Part shown: one piece after another, positions 9,227-17,900 of the stretch | Layout of the letters: each line of letters starts with the position of its first letter | How positions within the stretch are numbered: position 1 is the stretch's first letter | Source: an uncultured Eubacteriales bacterium | Lineage (GTDB): Bacteria > Bacillota > Clostridia > Oscillospirales > Acutalibacteraceae | Assembly (NCBI GenBank): GCA_934464615.1 | Contig: CAKSKA010000007.1 | Span: forward strand, 13,905-77,904 | DNA length: 64,000 bases | Reading direction: 5' to 3' | Translations under genes and position numbers: made by a program | Notes under the pieces: generated by a model | Seen by the model: the letters and a program-made list of their open reading frames with translations, nothing else | Databases searched by the model: none | What the model was told of the DNA's origin: nothing

Positions 9227-9630
9227 TATTTGCCCTCTTTGCCGTCGGCAATCGTTCCTAAAATTCCGTTTACAAACGACGCGTCTTCTGCAGCGGCATA
9301 TTTTTTGCACAATTCGACCGCTTCGTTGACGGAAACACTTACGGGAATATCGTCACGGTAATTTATTTCGTAAATGGCAAGCCTCAAAACAGCAAGCGCA
9401 ACCCGACTTATACGGTCTATGGTCCAGCCCTTTGCGTTTTCGGAAATCAAAGCGTCTATTTCACCAACATTTTCGTATACGCCGCGAAAAACTTCCTCAC
9501 AATATGTATCGGTTTCAAACTCCCTGAAATTTACCGCTTGGTCTAAAATATCGTCAGCCGGTAAATCGTTGAAAATCTTTTCAAATATTAAAATAAAAGC
9601 ATTTTCCCTTGATTGCTTACGTTTCAGCAT
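9226..9630 (-). CDS. nusB: Transcription antitermination protein NusB
   Basis: This 134-residue all-helical protein binds boxA RNA with NusE (S10) in rRNA antitermination complexes. It opens KRKQSRENAFILIFEK and ends with the conserved region PVSVSVNEAVELCKKY and SFVNGILGTI. Length is typical. It is the first gene of the ten-gene operon down to tyrS. Its promoter is at 9663-9691 and its ATG overlaps no upstream gene. Confidence 0.95.
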   Translation of the reverse strand: MLKRKQSRENAFILIFEKIFNDLPADDILDQAVNFREFETDTYCEEVFRGVYENVGEIDALISENAKGWTIDRISRVALAVLRLAIYEINYRDDIPVSVSVNEAVELCKKYAAAEDASFVNGILGTIADGKEGK

Positions 9631-9662
9631 AATGCACCAACCCTTAATTTTATATCTATTAA

Positions 9663-9691
9663 ATTATATATCATATCGGCATTTATTGCAA
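9663..9691 (-). promoter_or_regulatory. Sigma-A promoter of the nusB-tyrS operon
   Basis: On the minus strand TTGCAA (9686-9691) is separated by 17 nt from TATAAT (9663-9668). It reads into nusB, 33 nt away. An AT-rich tandem repeat lies just upstream of the -35 box. Confidence 0.75.
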
Positions 9692-9696
9692 GGATA

Positions 9697-9720
9697 AATG
9701 CATATTTTAATGCATATTTT
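9697..9720. repeat. Perfect tandem repeat of AATGCATATTTT
   Basis: Two adjacent 12-bp copies (9697-9708 and 9709-9720) are followed by a third GCAT at 9721. Each contains the palindrome ATGCAT. They lie between the divergent nusB and tRNA-His promoters. This could be a regulator site or AT-rich UP-like DNA; the function is not known. Confidence 0.7.
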
Positions 9721-9758
9721 GCATAAAAAATTTTTAACGCTATTTTTAACTTTTTCTA

Positions 9759-9786
9759 TTGACAAAACGTAATATTATGATATAAT
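9759..9786 (+). promoter_or_regulatory. Promoter of tRNA-His and tRNA-Gln
   Basis: TTGACA at 9759-9764, 16 nt, then TATAAT at 9781-9786 with an extended -10 TGA directly before it. This is near consensus. Transcription would start near 9793, a few bases before tRNA-His. Confidence 0.88.
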
Positions 9787-9799
9787 AATCGTTGCATGC

Positions 9800-9877
9800 G
9801 GTGGATGTAGCTTAGTTGGTTAAAGCGCCAGTTTGTGGCACTGGAGACCGTGGGTTCGAGTCCCATCTTCCACCCCA
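9800..9877 (+). tRNA. tRNA-His (GTG)
   Basis: A complete cloverleaf with anticodon GTG in loop TTGTGGC, flanked by the CCAGT/ACTGG stem. An encoded G precedes the 7-bp acceptor and pairs with the discriminator C, as in bacterial tRNA-His, and CCA is encoded at 9875-9877. The T loop is TTCGAGT. The acceptor has one T-T mismatch (position 6 with 67). It is co-transcribed with tRNA-Gln. Confidence 0.97.
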
Positions 9878-9901
9878 TTTTTTTATACCTATTTAATATT
9901 C

Positions 9902-9976
9902 TGGGGTGTCGTCAAGCGGTAAGACACAGCACTTTGACTGCTGCATTCGTGAGTTCGAATCTCGCCACCCCAGCCA
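9902..9976 (+). tRNA. tRNA-Gln (TTG)
   Basis: The acceptor TGGGGTG pairs perfectly with CACCCCA, discriminator G, and CCA is encoded at 9974-9976. The anticodon loop is CTTTGAC, giving TTG, which reads CAA. The gene lies 24 nt after tRNA-His with no separate promoter visible and is followed at once by a terminator. Confidence 0.97.
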
Positions 9977-10011
9977 AAAACGGCAAGTATCGTTAGATAC
10001 TTGCCGTTTTT
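9976..10011. terminator. Terminator after the tRNA pair
   Basis: CGGCAAGTATC (9981-9991) pairs with GATACTTGCCG (9996-10006) around loop GTTA. A-runs before and T-runs after make it work on both strands. Confidence 0.93.
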
Positions 10012-10072
10012 CATTCATATTTTAAAATACGCTAATTTTAACCCGTGTAACTTTTTGCCGAAAACGGCAATA

Positions 10073-10108
10073 AAAAATTCCCCAACCATTAATGATTAGG
10101 GAATTTTT
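10073..10108 (-). terminator. Terminator of tRNA-Gly
   Basis: On the minus strand an A-rich left arm (AAAAATTCCC) pairs with GGGAATTTTT, and the inner bases CTAATC/GGTTGG extend the stem with wobbles. It lies 4 nt beyond the tRNA-Gly 3' end. Confidence 0.85.
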
Positions 10109-10112
10109 CAGT

Positions 10113-10187
10113 TGGAGCGGGTGATGGGAATCGAACCCACACGACCAGCTTGGAAGGCTGGGATTCTAGCCATTGAACTACACCCGC
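10113..10187 (-). tRNA. tRNA-Gly (TCC)
   Basis: The minus-strand cloverleaf has acceptor GCGGGTG with CACCCGC, discriminator T and an encoded CCA at 10113-10115. The anticodon loop CTTCCAA gives TCC, reading GGA and GGG. It has its own promoter overlapping the space after the clpE-like gene. Confidence 0.97.
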
Positions 10188-10203
10188 ACAATCGACGAGA
10201 ATT

Positions 10204-10232
10204 ATAATATCACAACTCCCGTCAATAGTCAA
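10204..10232 (-). promoter_or_regulatory. Promoter of tRNA-Gly
   Basis: On the minus strand TTGACT (10227-10232), 17 nt, then TATTAT (10204-10209) preceded by an extended -10 TGA. Transcription would begin a few bases before the tRNA. Confidence 0.8.
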
Positions 10233-10244
10233 GTAAAATTTAAA

Positions 10245-12527
10245 TTATTTGCAATTAATTGTAAAATCATTCTTATAATCAACCGTGATTTTCGAAATAT
10301 TCTCATCACATCTGTCAATTATTATATCTACAACCTTGTCTTCAATGTTTCGTCTTATTTGCGTACGCAGTTCCCTTGCCCCTGCTTTAGAATCAACCGA
10401 TCGGTGTGCTATTTCCGGTGCAACCGAATCGGAAAACTCAAGCTCGATACCCTTTTCCGCAATCGATTTTTTAAGTTCGTCAAGCATAAGTTTTGCAATT
10501 TTTACAAGACTTTCTTCGCTAAGCGGAGAAAATACAACTATTTCATCAATTCTGCCTAAAAACTCAGGACGCAAAAACTCACCGAGCGCTTTCATTACTT
10601 TTTCTTTTGAAGCGTCCTCCTTTGTCTTGCCGAATCCTACAAGATTATCATTGCGGTCGCTTCCCGCATTGGAAGTCATTACAATTATAGTATTTTCAAA
10701 ATTAACCGTTCTGCCCTGTGAGTCCGTAATCCTGCCGTCGTCGAATATCTGCAAAAGTATATTAAGCACGTCGGGGTGCGCTTTTTCTATTTCGTCAAGT
10801 AAAATTACAGAATAGGGTTTGCGTCTTACTTTTTCGGTAAGTTGACCTGCCTCGTCATAGCCGACGTATCCCGGAGGAGAACCTATAAGACGTGACACAG
10901 AATGTTTTTCCATATATTCGCTCATATCAATGCGAATCATGGTTTCGGGAGTGGAAAACAACTGCTCGGACAAAACCTTAACAAGTTCTGTCTTACCTAC
11001 GCCCGTAGGTCCGACAAATATAAAGGAAGCCGGTCTTCTGTGCGGTGTTGTTTGAACACGCGAACGCCTTACGGCAGCGGTAACCGCATCGGCGGCCGCG
11101 TCCTGACCTATAATTCTCTCCTTGATTTTTTTATTTAATTCCGACAATTTTTTAAGGTCGCTTTCGCTTACCTTTGCCGCCGGAATGCCTGTCCATAACT
11201 CAATAACCTTTGCAACGTCGGCCTGTGTAACTTTGTTATCGGCAGCAGGCGCATAAAGTTCCTCCGCTTTTCCTTTATATTTCTCAAGTTCGGATTTTAA
11301 AAGCGCAATTTTTTCATAATCCGGATTATCGGTATCGGCCTGTGCGTTTTCAAGCTGAATGGAAATATCTTTAATTTTCTTATTTGCGCCGTACAGTTCA
11401 TCTACCGCTTTATTTGCAAGACTTGCACATGCACACGCTTCGTCAAGCAAATCTATTGCCTTATCCGGCAAAAATCTATCGTTAACATAGCGCTCGGACA
11501 AACGCACGATTTTGCATACAAGTTCGTCACTTACGGTAACATTGTGGAAACCTTCATAATATCCCTTAACGCCCAAAAGAATGTTTTCTGTTTCTTCAAC
11601 GGAAGGTTCTTCTATAACAATGGGTTGGAAACGGCGTTCAAGCGCAGCATCCTTTTCTATATATTTACGGTATTCTTTAAATGTTGTTGCGCCTATAACC
11701 TGAATTTCACCGCGGGACAGTGCCGGTTTTAAAATATTAGCCGCATTCATCGTACCCTCGGAAGAATCTCCCGCGCCCACAAGGTTATGGATTTCATCAA
11801 TAAACAAAATGATATTGCCTTCGCGCTTTATTTCGTCAATAAGCCCCTTAACCCTGCTTTCAAACTGACCGCGGAACTGTGTTCCGGCGACAAGTCCCGT
11901 CAGATCAAGCAAAAGTATTTCTTTATCAAGCAATCTTGCGGGTGCGCTGCCCGACGCTATCATTAAAGCCAAACCTTCGGCAATAGCCGTTTTGCCGACT
12001 CCCGGCTCACCTATAAGACATGGGTTATTCTTTGAACGTCGTGATAAAATTTGAATAGCACGATTAAGTTCGTCCTGTCTGCCTATTATGGCGTCCAAAC
12101 TGCCGCTTTTGGCTTTTTCAGTCAGGTTGGTACAGTACTGTTCCAAAAATCTGCGGCGCTTTTTCGGTTTATCTTTACCGTTTTCTTTGCCGTTATCATC
12201 GGTTTGCTTTTCGTTATCACTCTCGGTTTTTTTGCCGAAAATATTATTTAAAAACGGAAATGCCGGTGCCGTACCTAGCGAAAACGCATTTTCGTCATCA
12301 TCGGAATCGTTTTGATCGTCAAGCGCCATTATATCCATAAACTGATCGCTCATTTGTTCAATGTCTTCGTCAGTGATATTCATTTTTTTAAGCATATCGT
12401 CTACCGGTTTAATACCAAGTTGCTTTGCACACACAAGGCAGAGTCCCTGCGGCTCGCCTGATGCATTTGCGGGATCCGATATAAAAACCACAGCAGGCCT
12501 TTTTTTGCAATTTGAACATAATTTCAT
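10245..12527 (-). CDS. ClpE-like AAA+ ATPase with N-terminal zinc finger
   Basis: This 760-residue Clp ATPase unfolds proteins and probably feeds ClpP. The N-terminus carries a four-Cys zinc finger (C4, C7, C30, C33) in place of the usual Clp N domain, as in ClpE. A charged linker follows. AAA module 1 has Walker A GEPGVGKT at 173-180 and FIDEIHNL. A coiled middle segment follows. Module 2 has GPTGVGKTE and LLDEIEKAHPD. The VGF tripeptide near residue 640 fits the ClpP-docking loop. It is the last gene of the ruvC operon, 53 nt after cvpA. ClpC is the main alternative, but the zinc finger favours ClpE-like. Confidence 0.88.
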   Translation of the reverse strand: MKLCSNCKKRPAVVFISDPANASGEPQGLCLVCAKQLGIKPVDDMLKKMNITDEDIEQMSDQFMDIMALDDQNDSDDDENAFSLGTAPAFPFLNNIFGKKTESDNEKQTDDNGKENGKDKPKKRRRFLEQYCTNLTEKAKSGSLDAIIGRQDELNRAIQILSRRSKNNPCLIGEPGVGKTAIAEGLALMIASGSAPARLLDKEILLLDLTGLVAGTQFRGQFESRVKGLIDEIKREGNIILFIDEIHNLVGAGDSSEGTMNAANILKPALSRGEIQVIGATTFKEYRKYIEKDAALERRFQPIVIEEPSVEETENILLGVKGYYEGFHNVTVSDELVCKIVRLSERYVNDRFLPDKAIDLLDEACACASLANKAVDELYGANKKIKDISIQLENAQADTDNPDYEKIALLKSELEKYKGKAEELYAPAADNKVTQADVAKVIELWTGIPAAKVSESDLKKLSELNKKIKERIIGQDAAADAVTAAVRRSRVQTTPHRRPASFIFVGPTGVGKTELVKVLSEQLFSTPETMIRIDMSEYMEKHSVSRLIGSPPGYVGYDEAGQLTEKVRRKPYSVILLDEIEKAHPDVLNILLQIFDDGRITDSQGRTVNFENTIIVMTSNAGSDRNDNLVGFGKTKEDASKEKVMKALGEFLRPEFLGRIDEIVVFSPLSEESLVKIAKLMLDELKKSIAEKGIELEFSDSVAPEIAHRSVDSKAGARELRTQIRRNIEDKVVDIIIDRCDENISKITVDYKNDFTINCK

Positions 12528-12580
12528 TTAAATATAAACTCCTATTCCAAAGTGTTAAAACAAATAATTATTCTTTAAAC

Positions 12581-13276
12581 TTATTTAATACTTATCGGCA
12601 ATATATCCACAGCTGTTTTAAATATGTGCGACGCCTCCACCGCTTCGTTTGTAAAACAGAAAAATCCACCCGTCAACGATACCGCAAGCGACACCGCAAG
12701 TACAAATACCGCGGACCAGGCAAGACCGTAAACAAGTCCCAAAATTCCGCCGAGAGTTCTGTTAAGCGTTCCGACAAGCGAGAATGAAAACAATTTATTT
12801 AATGTCTTAGCTAAAAATCTGAACAATATCGAAAGCACTGCCAAAAGTACAATAGTTACCGTTGTTTTTAAAAAATTAACGGCAAGCGGTTTAACCGCGC
12901 GCTTGCATACATCGGCGGAAACCTCCGACGCCGTATTCCCCACAGCTTCATTTAACAGATTGTTTTTGTTAAAATTCATCTTTTCGGCATTGTTTTTTAC
13001 AAACGACGGCAATGCGTCCCATATTGTTTGCGAAATATCCGCCGTACCCGACGAAACTTTATCGGAAACGGCATTTTCAATTGCTTTGCTTAAAGCAGGC
13101 TCAAGCGCTTTATCGTATATAAAATCCGCCGTAGGCGTGCTTAATGTAAAGGATAAAACAATTGCCGCAACAAATCCGACAATATTAAATACAGTACGCA
13201 CAAAACCTTTTTTTGCCGTAACAATTACAGCTGCCGCTATTATTACAACAATTATAATATCAAGTATCGCAGACAT
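12581..13276 (-). CDS. CvpA family membrane protein
   Basis: This 231-residue protein has an N-terminal membrane segment pair (IIIVVIIAAAVIVTA and FNIVGFVAAIVLSF), a soluble loop of about 100 residues, then two or more hydrophobic segments near the C-terminus with the family-type GTLNRTLGGILGLVYGL. CvpA is needed for colicin V production in E. coli; in most bacteria its job is unclear. The ATG follows GGAGG. It sits between a DUF5711 protein and the Clp ATPase. Confidence 0.83.
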   Translation of the reverse strand: MSAILDIIIVVIIAAAVIVTAKKGFVRTVFNIVGFVAAIVLSFTLSTPTADFIYDKALEPALSKAIENAVSDKVSSGTADISQTIWDALPSFVKNNAEKMNFNKNNLLNEAVGNTASEVSADVCKRAVKPLAVNFLKTTVTIVLLAVLSILFRFLAKTLNKLFSFSLVGTLNRTLGGILGLVYGLAWSAVFVLAVSLAVSLTGGFFCFTNEAVEASHIFKTAVDILPISIK

Positions 13277-13287
13277 AATGCTACCTC

Positions 13288-14619
13288 CTAAAATACTATT
13301 TTTTGAATTTTGTTATCTGTTACAAGCGCCGCACGCAAATTACTAAGCGGCGCAAGTCTTTCAACGCCGAAGTCACATTCAGCCTGATTCAGCAATTCAC
13401 CGGCAGAATTATAAAGGTAAACAGTCCTGCCACTTAAAATATACACATATTTTCCGCGAATTGCAATATCGGATATTTCTCCGTCAAATTCTATTATATG
13501 TTTTTGCGTGCCGTTTTTGGCATAAATGTATACGGAATTATCGCTTAAATTCGCATTTCTGCAAGTTGCAATAACAGAATATGAACTGTCGCCTCTTGCA
13601 AAAATTACGTTTTTTTCATAAGTTTGGTTTGATTGTAATAATTTACCCCACGAAATATAAGCCGACTCATTATTAAATATTACCCAAAAACCGTTTCTTC
13701 CGTATGAACGCAGGGATAAAATCAATTTATCGTTGTATTCAAATGTTTTAAGCGGATCCGCTGAAGAATACCGCAATATATATATCTTTGAAAAATAAAC
13801 TCCGTCCTTTGCATTAAAGACCGACACCGCAATTGTTTTTCCGTCTGCCGACAAAACAACATCGTTAATTATGTAATCGGAACAAAACCACTGATATACA
13901 ACATCATTCTTAGCATTGTATACCGTAACTTCGGATGAATAACTGTCCGACTGAGTTGCTATTGCATAATATCCGCTGTCGGATATATCCGCGCACAGTA
14001 TATCGCTGTCCGTTTTTCCGCTTATAAGATTTTTATACAGTGTGCAAATCATAAACTCCGTACTGCCCTGACTGTAGAGCATAAAACGCGAACTTGACTT
14101 TTTAAGTATCGGTATTTCATAACCGTGTCTGTAAGAAAAGATATTCTTGCCGTTGGCGTTGTATCCTTCAACATTTGTAGAAGAAGCAACAATATAATAA
14201 TTACCCGCTGTCTGCACATCGGTAACGGTGCCGCCGCTTAATGACGCAGGGTAACCGCTTCCGCTGCCTATAAGCGATTTGGCGTTAAGTAAATATTCCG
14301 CAATACCTGTCGGCAAAATTATCGACATTACAATTACAGCAATTACCAAAAGTGCCGCAATTCCCAATGCGGTTAAACGTCTTATATTTTTTTTGTTTTT
14401 ATTACCGCGTATAACTTTAATGTTATTGCGTTTTCCGTCCTCGGTAATTTCTATTTGTTTTGATTTTGCCTGCTTTTCAATTTTCTCATTACTTTTAACA
14501 TCTTTTTCGGCCCGTGCTTTACGCGCAGGCTGAGGTTTCATGGGAATTTCCTGTACGGTAACCGTGTTCCTTGCGCTGCGCTTTTTGCCTTTTACAGTCC
14601 TTTTTTTGTATTCAGCCAA
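13288..14619 (-). CDS. DUF5711 membrane-anchored beta-propeller-like protein
   Basis: This 443-residue protein begins with about 80 basic residues, then one transmembrane helix (ALGIAALLVIAVIVMSIIL near 87-105). The rest is an extracytoplasmic region of repeated beta-strand units such as YYIVASSTNVEGYNANG and YVYILSGRTVYLYNSAG, resembling PQQ/WD-type blades. This matches the DUF5711 family of Clostridia, whose function is unknown. The start is TTG and overlaps truA by 8 nt; only a weak GGA lies upstream, so a later start is possible. Confidence 0.78.
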   Translation of the reverse strand: MAEYKKRTVKGKKRSARNTVTVQEIPMKPQPARKARAEKDVKSNEKIEKQAKSKQIEITEDGKRNNIKVIRGNKNKKNIRRLTALGIAALLVIAVIVMSIILPTGIAEYLLNAKSLIGSGSGYPASLSGGTVTDVQTAGNYYIVASSTNVEGYNANGKNIFSYRHGYEIPILKKSSSRFMLYSQGSTEFMICTLYKNLISGKTDSDILCADISDSGYYAIATQSDSYSSEVTVYNAKNDVVYQWFCSDYIINDVVLSADGKTIAVSVFNAKDGVYFSKIYILRYSSADPLKTFEYNDKLILSLRSYGRNGFWVIFNNESAYISWGKLLQSNQTYEKNVIFARGDSSYSVIATCRNANLSDNSVYIYAKNGTQKHIIEFDGEISDIAIRGKYVYILSGRTVYLYNSAGELLNQAECDFGVERLAPLSNLRAALVTDNKIQKIVF

Positions 14620-15388
14620 GCAAATTACCGTCCTTTCCGTTAATATCCGAAATATTGTAAAAAACTTTATTTAAAAACAGTCCGTGCGGTGGCAGTGTTT
14701 CACCCGCAGCGTTTCTGTCTTTTGAATTTATAATGTAATCAAAATCCTTATTTGCATATTTGCCAAGCGATGCTTCAAGCGCAGTACCTGCAATTATGCG
14801 TACCATATTATATAAAAAACCGTCTGCGGATATACTTAATGTCACAAAATCACCGCAACGCACGGCATTACATTCAAAAACCGTTCTCACAGTATCTTTA
14901 ACCGTGCGGTGTATACTGGAAAATCCGACAAAATCATGTTGTCCGACAATTCTGCCGCAAAATTCATTCATCAAATCCACGTCAATTTTCTGTTTGGCGC
15001 GGTATACATACCGTCGGTCAAATGGACTTAAAACTTTCCCGTCAAAAAAATTATAGATATAGTTTTTGCCGATTGCGGAATACCTCGCATGAAAATCACC
15101 TGCGACTTTTTTACAGGAATACACTGCAATATCACCCGGCAGCAAGGCATTTAAACCGTAAACAAATGCCCTCTCCGGCAAATCGGCATCGCAGTCGAAA
15201 TGGCAAAAGAACTGTTTTGCATGAACTCCCGCGTCCGTTCGGCTGCAGCCGGTAACATTTGTTCTTTCTTTTGTTATTTGTGATATTTTTTCGCACATTA
15301 CCTGTTGTACGGTAACCGAATTCGGCTGAACCTGCCAACCGTGGTAAGCTGTACCGTCAAAAGCTATTTCAAGTAAATATCTGCTCAT
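14612..15388 (-). CDS. truA: tRNA pseudouridine(38-40) synthase TruA
   Basis: This 258-residue enzyme makes pseudouridine in the anticodon stem-loop of many tRNAs. The catalytic aspartate lies in CSRTDAGVHA near residue 52. The N-terminus IAFDGTAYHGWQ and the segment DFVGFSSIH near 150 are family marks. The ATG abuts the ecfT stop, and the ecfA1-ecfA2-ecfT-truA order is the classic Firmicute arrangement. Confidence 0.96.
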   Translation of the reverse strand: MSRYLLEIAFDGTAYHGWQVQPNSVTVQQVMCEKISQITKERTNVTGCSRTDAGVHAKQFFCHFDCDADLPERAFVYGLNALLPGDIAVYSCKKVAGDFHARYSAIGKNYIYNFFDGKVLSPFDRRYVYRAKQKIDVDLMNEFCGRIVGQHDFVGFSSIHRTVKDTVRTVFECNAVRCGDFVTLSISADGFLYNMVRIIAGTALEASLGKYANKDFDYIINSKDRNAAGETLPPHGLFLNKVFYNISDINGKDGNLLG

Positions 15389-16195
15389 TTAATACCTCTT
15401 AAGCAAAACAATTCCGACACACCATAAAACGGTTAAAACAGTTGAAACAATATCGCGCGACGCTATTTTTAACTGCTTCATTCTCTGCCTGCCCTTACCG
15501 CCGTTATAGCAGCGGCTCTCCATCGCCTCCGCAAGATCGTAAGCGCGTCGCACGGCGGAAATAAGCAGCGGAATAAGTATCGGTATTACCGATTTAATTC
15601 TGTTTATTATGCTTCCGCTTTCAAAATCGGCACCACGCGCTTTTTGGGCATTAATTATTTTTTCGGTTTCGTCGACGAGCGTGGGTATAAATCTGAGCGC
15701 GATCGTCATCATCATTGCAAGCGAATGTACCGCTGTACCGAGTCCTATAAATTTAAGCGGCGAAAACAATCTTTCAAGCGCGTCGGTCAGGTCATTCGGC
15801 GTAGTGGTGTAAGTAAGCACGGAACTTATAAGTATAAGCAGAATTACCCTTGCCGACATAAATACGGAACGCGCAAGACCTGTTTCGGTAATGCGTATTT
15901 TCCATACCTGCACCAAAACATTGCCGTCACCGGTATAAAACAAATTAATTATAAAAGTAAATATTAAAATCGGCAAAATGGCTTTAATATTTTTAAAATA
16001 TACGCTTACGGGAATATGAGTTAATATAAGCACGCAAACAACGCCTGCAAGCACAAGCAATAAAGAGATAAATCCCTTTGCAATAAAAATAAATATAAGT
16101 ATTAACAGCAACAGTATCAGTTTAATTCTCGGATCAAGCCGATGGATTACCGAATCGCAAGGATAAAACTGACCGAACGTGAGATCCTTTATCAT
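15389..16195 (-). CDS. ecfT: ECF transporter transmembrane subunit EcfT
   Basis: This 268-residue membrane protein couples the two EcfA ATPases to interchangeable vitamin-binding S components. Several hydrophobic segments occupy residues 25-140 and the C-terminus. The two coupling-helix motifs appear as QKARGADFESG and MESRCYNGGKGR. The ATG at 16195 (9 nt after AGGAG, overlapping the ecfA2 stop as ATGA) is preferred to the TTG at 16201, which is too close to the ribosome site. No S component is encoded here. Confidence 0.94.
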   Translation of the reverse strand: MIKDLTFGQFYPCDSVIHRLDPRIKLILLLLILIFIFIAKGFISLLLVLAGVVCVLILTHIPVSVYFKNIKAILPILIFTFIINLFYTGDGNVLVQVWKIRITETGLARSVFMSARVILLILISSVLTYTTTPNDLTDALERLFSPLKFIGLGTAVHSLAMMMTIALRFIPTLVDETEKIINAQKARGADFESGSIINRIKSVIPILIPLLISAVRRAYDLAEAMESRCYNGGKGRQRMKQLKIASRDIVSTVLTVLWCVGIVLLKRY

Positions 16196-17046
16196 TTGCA
16201 ATTTCTCCTTTCAAGAAGAAATTGTACCGCTTCGTCAACGGTTATAATATCCCTCGGAAAATTATAACCCAACTTATCGAGCGAACAGAACACCTGCGTT
16301 ATAACCGGCACCGTAAGCCCGATTTTTTCAAGTTCATCACGCCTTGCAAAAACCTTTTTCGGCGTATCAAACATAATTACTTTTCCGTGCGATAAAACAA
16401 GAAGTTTATCAGCCAGCAAGGCCATATCTTCCATTGAGTGTGATACTATCAACACCGTAGCGTCGTTATCCCTGCGGTAATCTTTAATAATACGCATAAC
16501 GGTGTTTTTACCTCTCGGATCAAGTCCTGCCGTGGGTTCATCAAAAACAATTACCTGCGGACGCATGGCAAGCACACCCGCAATAGCAACCCTGCGCTTT
16601 TCTCCGCCCGATAAATCAAACGGCGAACGGTCCATATATTCGTCGGGCAGTTCAACACGTTTTGCCGCCTCATAAACGGCGGTTTTTAATTTTTCGCCTT
16701 CAAGTCCCATATTTTTAGGTCCGAAAGCAATATCGGCAAACACGGTTTCATCAAACAACTGATATTCCGGATACTGAAATACAAGTCCTATTTTTGAGCG
16801 AATTGCTTTTATATTTTTCGGTGCTTTCCATATATCCTCACCGTCAAATAAAATCCTGCCGGAAGTGGGTTTTAAAAGTCCGTTTAAATGCTGAACAAGT
16901 GTCGATTTGCCGGAGCCTGTATGACCTATAATGCCTATAATTTCGCCTTTTTCGGCGCAAAACGAAACATCCGTTATTGCGTCTTTGCAAAACGGCGTGT
17001 TCTGATTATAGGAATGTGTCAAATTTTCAACCTGTAAAACCGGCAA
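16192..17046 (-). CDS. ecfA2: ECF transporter ATPase EcfA2
   Basis: This 284-residue ABC ATPase powers group II ECF vitamin/micronutrient import. It shows Walker A GHTGSGKST near residue 42, Q-loop FQYPEYQLFDETV, signature LSGGEKRR, and Walker B VIVFDEPTAGLDP. It starts with TTG, supported by GGAGG 7 nt upstream, 17 nt after ecfA1. Position as second ATPase before ecfT gives the A2 name. Confidence 0.93.
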   Translation of the reverse strand: MPVLQVENLTHSYNQNTPFCKDAITDVSFCAEKGEIIGIIGHTGSGKSTLVQHLNGLLKPTSGRILFDGEDIWKAPKNIKAIRSKIGLVFQYPEYQLFDETVFADIAFGPKNMGLEGEKLKTAVYEAAKRVELPDEYMDRSPFDLSGGEKRRVAIAGVLAMRPQVIVFDEPTAGLDPRGKNTVMRIIKDYRRDNDATVLIVSHSMEDMALLADKLLVLSHGKVIMFDTPKKVFARRDELEKIGLTVPVITQVFCSLDKLGYNFPRDIITVDEAVQFLLERRNCK

Positions 17047-17063
17047 AGTTATTCCTCCGTAAA

Positions 17064-17900
17064 CTATAATATATTGGCTACTGCCTTTGCAGTGGCTTCA
17101 ACCGAAATTATATCGGTTCGGACGGGTATCCCGTTTTGCCTTAGCTTATACAACAATTCGGTTGTCTGCGGAACGTCAAGTCCGTTAAGTTTAAGCAAAT
17201 TTAAATCCGAAAATATTTCCTTCGGTGTACCGTCTGCCGAAATTTTGCCGTCGTTCATAACAATTACTCTGTCGGCTTTTTCGGCTTCACCCATAAAATG
17301 TGTAATAAGTATAATTGTAATACCGCGCTTTCGGTTCAGTTCATACACGGTATCCAAAACTTCGCGTCTGCCTTTCGGATCAAGCATGGATGTCGCTTCA
17401 TCCAAAACAATGCAATCAGGCTCCATAGCCAAAATTCCCGCAATGGCAACACGTTGTTTTTGTCCGCCGGACAAATTACCGGGGGATGATTTTTTGTATT
17501 CCGACATACCTACCGTTTCAAGCGCATCGTCTACTCTGCGGCGTATTTCGGCAGGGTTTACCCCTAGGTTTTCCGGTCCGAAAGCAACGTCCTCCTCCAC
17601 AACCGAGGCGACTAACTGGTTATCGGGATTTTGAAAAACAAGTCCCACCGACTTCTTAACATCAAATTCTCTTTTTTCGTCTCGCGTATCAATTCCGTTT
17701 ACAAAAACAGTTCCGCTTTCGGGTTTATAAAGTCCGTTCAACAATTTAGCCAACGTAGACTTACCCGAACCGTTATGCCCTAAAATAACATTAAAACTTC
17801 CGCGTTTAAAATTTACATTTAAATTGTTTATAACGGATTTTTTTCCGTCATCGGAATCAAAACCGAATGACACATCGCAAACTCTGATTATATCGTCCAT
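17064..17900 (-). CDS. ecfA1: ECF transporter ATPase EcfA1
   Basis: This 278-residue ABC ATPase is the partner of EcfA2. Walker A GHNGSGKST is near residue 40, the Q-loop is FQNPDNQLVASVVEEDVAFGPENLG (first part diagnostic), signature LSGGQKQR, Walker B CIVLDEATSMLDP. The C-terminal region holds the dimerisation helix typical of EcfA. The ATG directly follows the methyltransferase stop. Confidence 0.93.
   Translation of the reverse strand: MDDIIRVCDVSFGFDSDDGKKSVINNLNVNFKRGSFNVILGHNGSGKSTLAKLLNGLYKPESGTVFVNGIDTRDEKREFDVKKSVGLVFQNPDNQLVASVVEEDVAFGPENLGVNPAEIRRRVDDALETVGMSEYKKSSPGNLSGGQKQRVAIAGILAMEPDCIVLDEATSMLDPKGRREVLDTVYELNRKRGITIILITHFMGEAEKADRVIVMNDGKISADGTPKEIFSDLNLLKLNGLDVPQTTELLYKLRQNGIPVRTDIISVEATAKAVANIL

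Noticed and set aside
9227..9310. Longer N-terminus for xseA
   Set aside because: It overlaps nusB in another frame, is Arg/Cys-rich and has no family match; the ATG at 9226 with GAGGG fits better.
10054..10070. A second terminator (TTGCCG/CGGCAA) near tRNA-Gly
   Set aside because: The stem is only 6 bp and no T-run follows it on the minus strand; the hairpin at 10073-10108 suffices.
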